Assembly (NCBI RefSeq): GCF_001435505.1
Contig: NZ_AZDO01000137.1
Coordinates: 1 to 64,000 of the forward strand
Length of the DNA: 64,000 nt
Direction: 5' to 3'
Origin: Companilactobacillus futsaii JCM 17355
GTDB taxonomy: Bacteria; Bacillota; Bacilli; Lactobacillales; Lactobacillaceae
In this document: positions 57,918 to 64,000 of the stretch, piece by piece
Position numbering within the stretch: position 1 is the stretch's first letter
How the letters are laid out: every line of letters starts with the position of its first letter
The notes under the pieces: generated by a model
What the model saw: only the letters and a program-made list of their open reading frames with translations
Databases searched by the model: none
Told to the model about the DNA's origin: nothing
Program-made: the position numbers and the translations under genes

Positions 57918-58589
57918 CTATTCAAAATACGTTGCATTATCGACATGTGGTAATGACTCCAATTGTTTCAAAATATCTTCACGATTACGACGTTCATCAA
58001 CTTCGATGATCATGATGGCTTTTTCACCCTTAGAAGCTCGAGTAACAGTCATTGTTCCAATATTAATATTAAAGTCAGAAAAGACATTGGTAACTTTGGC
58101 AATCATTCCCGCAACATCTTGATGAACTGTAATATAAGTAGGTGTTCCTAAACTCAAAGACATCTTGAAACCATTGATTTCAGAAATTTGAATATTTCCA
58201 CCACCGATAGAAACACCAGTAACTGACAATTCATGGTCTCCCTTGACAAGGGTGATTTTGGCAGTATTAGGGTGAGCTACTTTGTCACTCTTAGGCACAA
58301 AAGCCACCTTAATTCCTGATTCATAGGCAATTTTCAAAGAATCAGACAAACGTCTATCATCTGGTTCCATTCCTAACAAGCCACCAACAATAGCTACATC
58401 AGTTCCGTGGCCACGATAAGTTTTGGCAAAGGATTCATACAGATCTATGGTGATTTTGTCAGGCTTTTCACCGAAGATATCATGGACTACTTTTCCGATT
58501 CGAGCAGCACCAGCAGTATGAGAACTACTTGGACCAACCATCACTGGTCCGATAATATCGAAAACACTTTTAAAACGTACATCTTTCAT
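57918..58589 (-). CDS. sdaAB: L-serine dehydratase, beta subunit
   Basis: A 223-residue subunit: VFDIIGPVMVGPSSSHTAGAARIG is the family N-terminus, YESFAKTYRGHGTDVAIVGGLLGM follows, and residues 145-223 form an ACT domain (YITVHQDVAGMIAKVTNVFSDFNINIGTMTVTRASKGEKAIMIIEVD) that may bind serine. First gene of an sdaAB-sdaAA-dipeptidase operon. AGGGGAAATTATC precedes the ATG. Confidence 0.94.
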   Translation of the reverse strand: MKDVRFKSVFDIIGPVMVGPSSSHTAGAARIGKVVHDIFGEKPDKITIDLYESFAKTYRGHGTDVAIVGGLLGMEPDDRRLSDSLKIAYESGIKVAFVPKSDKVAHPNTAKITLVKGDHELSVTGVSIGGGNIQISEINGFKMSLSLGTPTYITVHQDVAGMIAKVTNVFSDFNINIGTMTVTRASKGEKAIMIIEVDERRNREDILKQLESLPHVDNATYFE

Positions 58590-58670
58590 GATAATTTCCC
58601 CTATTTTATATTAATTAAAGTTTACAATTATTAGTTGGTAAATTCATTAATATTTTTGTTTATTAGACAA

Positions 58671-58722
58671 AATAACGGTAAATACTCTCTATGATTTGAG
58701 GGTATTTGCCGTTATTTTTTTA
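58671..58722. terminator. Terminator between dipeptidase copy 2 and sdaAB
   Basis: AATAACGGTAAATAC pairs with GTATTTGCCGTTATT (one wobble pair) around a short loop. T-runs on both strands. It ends the ald-to-dipeptidase transcript. Confidence 0.9.
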
Positions 58723-58748
58723 AGGAATTTAAGTTTTAAAAAATTATT

Positions 58749-60185
58749 TTAAAGATTTGGATCCATCTTGAATGTCAACTTACTCAATTCAGTTCCCTTA
58801 GTAACCAAATCAGCAATGTGAGCTTTTGTTTCGTCATTGTAATGTTTTACAATTTCATGATTTTGTTCTGTTAAGTAGTCTGTCAAAACCTCTCCTGACA
58901 TTGTAACGGCCTTTTTATCCACTTCAGCAATCTTTCTTCTTGCCCATTCTGATAATTTCTTTTGATAGTCGAGGTTTGGTTCAGTGAATTCATTGTAGTG
59001 ACTTTCTACGACCATAGCCAATGTTTCATACATCCAGTAGGCGCTCTTCATATCGAGTTTTTCTGGTGTGTAACTGTATGATTCATCAATATCGTTGGCA
59101 TTTGTAAAGAATGGAACTTGTGGACAGAAGCTTGGTACACCAAATCCAGTCCATTCAACCCCAGCAGCACCATTCTTATCTGAATCTCTCATTTGAAGAA
59201 TATGAGAGTTAGCAGTACGTGACAACGAAATAGCACGATAAGTTCTTCTTTCATGTTCAGTACCATTTCCTAGTGGATCGTACTTTGTTTCATTATAGTG
59301 TGACTTCAAAATGTATTGAATATCTTCTACAGAAATTTTCTTTTCAGCTTTTCTAATGAATGGAAGCTCTGGTGATTCTGGATCTTGAGTGTCATCAGAT
59401 GGATTCAAATAACGTTGTGCAAACCAGACACGTGGTGTGTTGTAGTGGTGGTCTTGTTCCGTATTTGTACCAAAGATATGTCTGAAGTCCCAACGGTCAA
59501 AGTCTGGGTTTAGTCCGTGTTCTTCAACGAATTCTTGAATCCCGTCAGCCCACATGTAGTTATCTGGGTCATTAAAGTCAATGTCTTGAATAGCAACTTG
59601 GTTAGCAGCTACAGCATAGCAATCATCAGGAATTCTTACAGCTACCCATTGGTGTCCAGTAACAACTTCCATGTACCAAACTTCATCCTTATCAATGAAT
59701 TGGAGTCCGTTACCTTCTGCTGATCCATATTTGGCAACTAATTTACCTAAATATTTAACACCATCGCGAGCTGAGTCGATATATGGCAAAACTAAAGTTG
59801 CAAGTGAGTCTTCAGCTAAACCATTTTTGATGTATGGATCAAAAGCCAAAACTTTTTCGTTGGCATAAACACTTTCAGTTGCACTAAGGCCAACATTTTT
59901 TTCGTTGAATCCATCTTCTTCATTAGGACCAGTACTTTGGTCAGCATCTAGTGTTGAAGTATAGCGATAACCACTTTCTGGATAAGGTGCAGTCATCTTA
60001 TTATATGGTGAAACATAAGTTTCGTGACGACCTGAAACTGCCGGTTGAACGATAATTCGTTTTCTATAAATAGCGTTAAGACGATCTTCGTTTCTGGAAA
60101 TATAGGTTGCCCCATCCATTGAAGCCTTTTTACCTACCATCATTGATGTGCATGCTGATGATTCAATACGATCTAGCTCTGTCAT
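58749..60185 (-). CDS. C69 family dipeptidase (PepD-like), copy 2
   Basis: 478 residues, collinear with the copy at 55603. SSACTSMMVGKKASMDGATYISRNED carries the nucleophile Cys; SATESVYANEKVLAFDP, DEVWYMEVVTGHQWVAVRIPDDCYAVAANQ, and the identical C-terminal block TKGTELSKLTFKMDPNL follow. GGGGGAC precedes the ATG. Last gene of the ald-threonine deaminase-OPT-PqqD unit. Cytosolic hydrolysis of dipeptides entering through the OPT transporter is the obvious role. Confidence 0.93.
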   Translation of the reverse strand: MTELDRIESSACTSMMVGKKASMDGATYISRNEDRLNAIYRKRIIVQPAVSGRHETYVSPYNKMTAPYPESGYRYTSTLDADQSTGPNEEDGFNEKNVGLSATESVYANEKVLAFDPYIKNGLAEDSLATLVLPYIDSARDGVKYLGKLVAKYGSAEGNGLQFIDKDEVWYMEVVTGHQWVAVRIPDDCYAVAANQVAIQDIDFNDPDNYMWADGIQEFVEEHGLNPDFDRWDFRHIFGTNTEQDHHYNTPRVWFAQRYLNPSDDTQDPESPELPFIRKAEKKISVEDIQYILKSHYNETKYDPLGNGTEHERRTYRAISLSRTANSHILQMRDSDKNGAAGVEWTGFGVPSFCPQVPFFTNANDIDESYSYTPEKLDMKSAYWMYETLAMVVESHYNEFTEPNLDYQKKLSEWARRKIAEVDKKAVTMSGEVLTDYLTEQNHEIVKHYNDETKAHIADLVTKGTELSKLTFKMDPNL

Positions 60186-60221
60186 TTTTAAGTCCCCCAG
60201 TATAAATTTTTATTATATATA

Positions 60222-60578
60222 TTATGATACTCGTTCTATTAAATGATCGACACTCTCAATTTGGTTTAAAAACAAAACCAGCCTAGTGTAACGGTACTTA
60301 TCGGTATCTGGAAACTTTTGTGCTAATTCTTTGCCGATTTCATAGGCATTACGATGACCGTTAATTTTCGTAAATACGAAACTACCATACTCATCCATTT
60401 CTAAATAAGTTTTTTCAGGAATATGCATGTGCAATTTACGACAGAATTTCTGAATTGGATGATTCTGCTCACGTACTATTGTAATAATGCCAGCTTTTCT
60501 TTTAAAAGAAACTGCTGGATTTTTTTGAAAAACCATCGTTTTTAAATCATCTTCAGTTAATTCTTGACGTTTTGTCAT
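60222..60578 (-). CDS. PqqD-like small protein
   Basis: 118 residues. The C-terminal two thirds (EKTYLEMDEYGSFVFTKINGHRNAYEIGKELAQKFPDT...RLVLFLNQI) fit the PqqD/RRE fold: a three-stranded sheet with a D-x-x-G/G-S-x-V/F pattern plus three helices. In peptide-modification systems PqqD domains bind precursor peptides for the partner enzyme. Here no radical SAM or precursor gene is adjacent; it sits 11 bases after an OPT peptide transporter and 36 bases before a dipeptidase. A peptide-binding accessory role is a reasonable guess. Confidence 0.7.
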   Translation of the reverse strand: MTKRQELTEDDLKTMVFQKNPAVSFKRKAGIITIVREQNHPIQKFCRKLHMHIPEKTYLEMDEYGSFVFTKINGHRNAYEIGKELAQKFPDTDKYRYTRLVLFLNQIESVDHLIERVS

Positions 60579-60589
60579 CGTGTGCCTCC

Positions 60590-62503
60590 TTATTTATCCG
60601 TTTTTTTAATATTTGTTAAAGGTAAAATCATTGAAATTACTAGGACTACCAAGAGAATCAATCCCATATTGTTACTACCAACAAAGCCTGTTGGTGTCTT
60701 GTCGCCTAAAACATTTGTTACGTGTAGGATGATACCGATCAAACCAATAATTGAGCCACCAGCAATTAAACCAGACGAAAGACTAACGCCACTTTGAACA
60801 CGTTTGTCTCTGAGTTCTTTTTCAGCAGTGATTTTTTCAATCAATAGTTTAATTAAGGCACCAACCAAAATAATTGAAGTTGTAGAAATTGGTAGATAGA
60901 ATCCTAAAGCTACTGTCATAATAGACAAACCTAACATCCAACATACGATAGCCATAACAACACCGATGATGATCATGATCCAAGGAAGATTTCCCGACAT
61001 GATTCCAGTTGTCAAGGTAGCAATCAAGTTAGCTTGTGGCATACCAAATGGTGGGTTGGATCCTGTAATCTTCAACTGTGGTTCCAAGATTACTGTAGTA
61101 CCAACAACAACGATAACACCAATCATAGCGGCAATCATGAAGTATCTCATCATTTCATTCTTGTTACCACCAATAACATAGCTAACTTTTTGTGTTTGCA
61201 TATAAGCACCGCCGACTGAAATAGCCGTAACGATGAATACACCGAACAACAAGAGGATTTGATTGTTAGCGTTGCTAGTCCAACCAAAAATCACGAATAC
61301 TAAAGTCATAATAACCAGTGAAGCAATCGTCATACCTGATACAGGAGCGTTTGAACAACCAATCGTACCAGCCAAACGAGCCGAAACGATGACGAATAGC
61401 AATGCCAAAATAAGTGATAGGATTCCGCCAACAATAGCCATTACGATATTACCGGCAATGAAGAATCCAACTACAAAGATAGCAATAACAGCAATTAACA
61501 ATGACCAAATACCAAGCATATTCTTATCATCTGAAGAACTATTTTTAGCATTTAAAGTCTTCTTAATTGAAGTAACGATAACTGGAATCAATTTAACGGC
61601 ACCAACGATACCACCACAAAGCATCATTCCGGCACCGATATATTTAGAATACGAACCAGCAACTTGATCAACATTCATCTGATTAACTGCTAACCCAATG
61701 TCATTCCAATCCTTAGCGTGATTTCCAGCTAATTGAGTAAAGTTTGCAATCAATGGCGTAATTGCAAAATTAGACAAGATAGAGCCCGCAAACATTGTTA
61801 AAGCAACATCTAATCCAACAACAAAACCAATTCCAGCTAACATTGGATTTACTTCAGTGGACATCTTCCAACGATAGAAAGAATTACCAATATAAGTAAT
61901 CGTACTGTTGACCCAACCAAATACTTGCGTCGTCAACATCGTTAAAATTCCACCGATACCAAAACCGATACCCATGAATTTCAATGAATCACCACCGGCC
62001 TCAGAGGCTACTAAAGCTTCTGAAATAGCCATGGATTCGGGATAGACTAATTTACCATGCTCTTCAACGACCAAGTAATTCTGAACTAGTGAAGATGTCC
62101 CAATGGCAAATAAGACCGCTAAAGCACCTACTAAAACACCGGCGATAAAGTTAACTCGTCCACCAATAACGATAATAGCGGGCAAAACGTAAATCATTCC
62201 ACTAGCAATGGATTCACCACCACTAGACATGCCTTGCATCAAATTCTTTCCTAAGATTCCTTTCTTCTTAGCAAAAGCTGATACAAGTCCAGAACCAATG
62301 ATTGATCCCGGAATACCAGCAGCAACTGTCAACCCAGCTTTCATTCCTGAATAAGCTGTTGAAGCGGCAAAAATCACTGCCAAAATTGCACCCATGATCA
62401 TAACGATAGTATTACCGCCATGATTATCTTTATCAGTCACATACGGAACATACTTCTCACCCGAAACTCCTCCGTAGGCTGATTGTGATAGGCTTTTTTT
62501 CAT
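60590..62503 (-). CDS. OPT family oligopeptide transporter
   Basis: A 637-residue integral membrane protein with about 15 helices. The OPT signatures are GGNTIVMIMGAILAVIFAASTAYSGMKAGLTVAAGIPGSIIGSG, LVVEEHGKLVYPESMAISEALVASEAGGDSLKFMGIGFGIGG, CSNAPVSGMTIASL and GLSSGLIAGGSIIGLIGI. Proton-coupled uptake of tri- to octapeptides is the family role. AGGGGGTGCATTAAG precedes the ATG at 62503. Lies inside the ald-threonine deaminase-PqqD-dipeptidase operon. Confidence 0.9.
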   Translation of the reverse strand: MKKSLSQSAYGGVSGEKYVPYVTDKDNHGGNTIVMIMGAILAVIFAASTAYSGMKAGLTVAAGIPGSIIGSGLVSAFAKKKGILGKNLMQGMSSGGESIASGMIYVLPAIIVIGGRVNFIAGVLVGALAVLFAIGTSSLVQNYLVVEEHGKLVYPESMAISEALVASEAGGDSLKFMGIGFGIGGILTMLTTQVFGWVNSTITYIGNSFYRWKMSTEVNPMLAGIGFVVGLDVALTMFAGSILSNFAITPLIANFTQLAGNHAKDWNDIGLAVNQMNVDQVAGSYSKYIGAGMMLCGGIVGAVKLIPVIVTSIKKTLNAKNSSSDDKNMLGIWSLLIAVIAIFVVGFFIAGNIVMAIVGGILSLILALLFVIVSARLAGTIGCSNAPVSGMTIASLVIMTLVFVIFGWTSNANNQILLLFGVFIVTAISVGGAYMQTQKVSYVIGGNKNEMMRYFMIAAMIGVIVVVGTTVILEPQLKITGSNPPFGMPQANLIATLTTGIMSGNLPWIMIIIGVVMAIVCWMLGLSIMTVALGFYLPISTTSIILVGALIKLLIEKITAEKELRDKRVQSGVSLSSGLIAGGSIIGLIGIILHVTNVLGDKTPTGFVGSNNMGLILLVVLVISMILPLTNIKKTDK

Positions 62504-62516
62504 CTTAATGCACCCC

Positions 62517-63554
62517 CTAACCTACAGAATGGTTAGTCGTTACCAAAAAGTGGTCGATATTTTTTGAAACTTGTTCCAAATCGACATTGCCACCGGAAAC
62601 TAAAGCAACAACTTTCTTATGATCTAACCATTTTGAATCGATTTTTTCTGCTTCCAAAGCCGCTGTTGGCAAAGCCCCTGCTCCTTCAGCAACCGTCTTA
62701 GTTCTTTGTAATAAATCCCTCATGGCTTTAGCAATTTCCTCTTCATTAACCAAAACCATTTCGTCGACTAAGTTCTTAGTAATTGGGAAAGTAATATCTC
62801 CTGGTGTGGCAACAGCTGTTCCGTCGGCTAAAGTCTTGCCTTTACTAAAAGTCATTAACTTATTAGCTTGATAAGATGCCGTCATCCCATGAACATTTTC
62901 TGATTGAACACCAACGATGTGAATATTAGGATTGAATGATTTCAAAGCCGTTGCGATTCCAGAAATCAATCCTCCACCACCGACAGGAACAATAACCGTG
63001 TCGACATCCCACATCTGATCAAGAATTTCTAGTCCAATTGAACCTTGGCCAGCAATAACATCAACGTCATTATATGGATCAACGATTTTGTATCCCTTTT
63101 TAGCAGCTTCTTCTTCCATAAATTGATGTGCTTCATCAAAATTGTCACCATGTAAGATAACTTTGGCACCATATCCCGCAGTTGCTTCTTGCTTAGCGAT
63201 TGGAGCACCATGTGGCATGATAACAACTGAATCTATTCCTAAAAGATGCGATGTCAAAGCCACTCCTTGAGCATGATTACCAGCCGAAGCCGTAATAACG
63301 CCACGTGCTTTTTCAGCGTCACTTAAATGATTGATTTTGTTAAAAGCACCTCTAAATTTGAATGATCCAGTTAGTTGCATGTTTTCCAGCTTCAAATAAA
63401 CTTCCCCATGCGTTACATTACGGCTTAAAAACATTGATTGAATCAACGGTGTTACTCGACCTACTTGGTGAATGGAGTGTGCTGCTGCTTCAATATCTCT
63501 CATACAAACGGGATTTTTAAAATCTTTTGAAAGTTTAATATCTTCTGCAGTCAT
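62517..63554 (-). CDS. Threonine deaminase (catabolic type)
   Basis: A 345-residue PLP enzyme converting threonine to 2-oxobutyrate and ammonia (and serine to pyruvate). LTGSFKFRGAFNKI holds the PLP lysine, TASAGNHAQGVALTS the serine loop, VPVGGGGLISGIA the phosphate loop. It lacks the C-terminal ACT regulatory domain of biosynthetic IlvA, so the TdcB-like catabolic form is likely. GGGGGTG lies nine bases before the ATG at 63554. Between ald and the OPT gene. Confidence 0.9.
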   Translation of the reverse strand: MTAEDIKLSKDFKNPVCMRDIEAAAHSIHQVGRVTPLIQSMFLSRNVTHGEVYLKLENMQLTGSFKFRGAFNKINHLSDAEKARGVITASAGNHAQGVALTSHLLGIDSVVIMPHGAPIAKQEATAGYGAKVILHGDNFDEAHQFMEEEAAKKGYKIVDPYNDVDVIAGQGSIGLEILDQMWDVDTVIVPVGGGGLISGIATALKSFNPNIHIVGVQSENVHGMTASYQANKLMTFSKGKTLADGTAVATPGDITFPITKNLVDEMVLVNEEEIAKAMRDLLQRTKTVAEGAGALPTAALEAEKIDSKWLDHKKVVALVSGGNVDLEQVSKNIDHFLVTTNHSVG

Positions 63555-63575
63555 CAACTTTTTCACCCCCTATTA

Positions 63576-64000
63576 TTAAATTGCGTCAATTTCTGTAAAA
63601 TCATAATTCAATGAATTGGCCAAACCCTTGTTAGTCACTTTACCTTGATAAATATTAATTCCAGACATCAAAGCCTCATCATCTTTGATAGCTTGGTTCA
63701 AACCTTTTTCAACAATTTCTAGCAAATAAGAAATATTGCCACTGGCTAATGCTAATGTGGCGGTTCTTGGAACGGCTCCTGGTTGATTTGGAACAGCGTA
63801 GTGAATGATCCCATCTTTGACAAAGACTGGATCTTCAATCGTCGTTGGGTGATCAATTGTTTCTACCGTCCCCCCTTGATCGATTGCTACATCAACAATT
63901 ACACTACCGGGTTTCATCGATTTAACCATATCTTCAGTAACTAGTTTTGGTGGTCTAGCCCCGGGAATTAAAATTGTCGAAATGAATAGGTCAGCATTCT
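63576..64000 (-). CDS. ald: Alanine dehydrogenase, partial (C-terminal part)
   Basis: The frame is open to the window edge; its N-terminal part lies beyond 64000. Visible residues include NADLFISTILIPGARPPKLVTEDMV, then MKPGSVIVDVAIDQGGTVETIDHPTTIEDPVFVKDGIIHYAVPNQPGAVPRTATLALASGNISYLL, the signature C-terminal half of NAD-dependent alanine dehydrogenase. Interconverts alanine and pyruvate with ammonia. Threonine deaminase follows 21 bases after its stop, forming an amino-acid catabolic operon. Confidence 0.92.
   Translation of the reverse strand, partial: NADLFISTILIPGARPPKLVTEDMVKSMKPGSVIVDVAIDQGGTVETIDHPTTIEDPVFVKDGIIHYAVPNQPGAVPRTATLALASGNISYLLEIVEKGLNQAIKDDEALMSGINIYQGKVTNKGLANSLNYDFTEIDAI

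Overview
The window is AT-rich and densely coded, mostly on the minus strand, with strong AGGAGG-type ribosome binding sites. A phosphoketolase, endopeptidase PepO, two C69 dipeptidases, an iron-sulphur serine dehydratase and a D-aspartate-ligase-like gene point to a lactic acid bacterium of the Lactobacillaceae. The Companilactobacillus (alimentarius/farciminis) group is my inference, not something the sequence proves. I see no rRNA, tRNA, prophage, transposase or CRISPR array.

Layout. 0.1-4.5 kb: M20 peptidase, MarR + efflux MFS pair, hydrolase. 4.5-5.3 kb: intergenic region with a small-RNA candidate and a repeat. 5.3-8.4 kb: proB, a MarR gene and proA. 8.5-14.2 kb: hydroxyacid dehydrogenase, glycerol facilitator, NatAB-like exporter, EamA transporter. 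14.3-18.5 kb: ugpC-A-E-B-type uptake operon. 18.6-24.7 kb: MerR-linked redox genes and a MacB/FtsX-type ABC pair. 24.8-34.2 kb: pepO, usp, a D-Asp-ligase-like gene, a BspA/SLAP protein, asnB and a phosphoesterase. 34.3-40 kb: small ABC exporter, tag, usp, glycerate-kinase-like gene, tyrosine phosphatase. 40.3-43.2 kb: TrpXYZ-type ABC importer behind a leader-peptide attenuator. 43.6-49.7 kb: MFS + HxlR, small membrane protein, phosphoketolase with a GntR regulator. 50-55 kb: flavin reductase, Ntn amidase, Dyp peroxidase, YbiR-like transporter, ClbS-like protein. 55.6-64 kb: peptide and amino-acid catabolism (ald, threonine deaminase, OPT transporter, PqqD-like protein, two dipeptidases, sdaAB/sdaAA).

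Two things stand out. First, the importer at 40.3-42.9 kb is preceded by a promoter, a 21-codon ORF with a strong RBS whose last eight codons include five Phe, and three stem-loops ending in an intrinsic terminator. The segments can re-pair into an antiterminator. This is the architecture of E. coli-type pheL ribosome-mediated attenuation, rare in Firmicutes, where T-boxes usually do this job. Second, a family of dispersed intergenic elements (about 83-520 bp) shares TTAA-flanked terminal inverted repeats (core TGCCGTCGTCCG), a branched hairpin module with compensatory base changes between copies, and a central hairpin that acts as a minus-strand terminator. Copies mostly sit just downstream of minus-strand genes.

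Several local regulators have matching operator-like palindromes: MarR at 1.55 kb, MarR at 6.96-7.01 kb, MerR at 20.08 and 20.71 kb, HxlR at 43.53-43.56 kb, and GntR at 48.90 and 49.68 kb.
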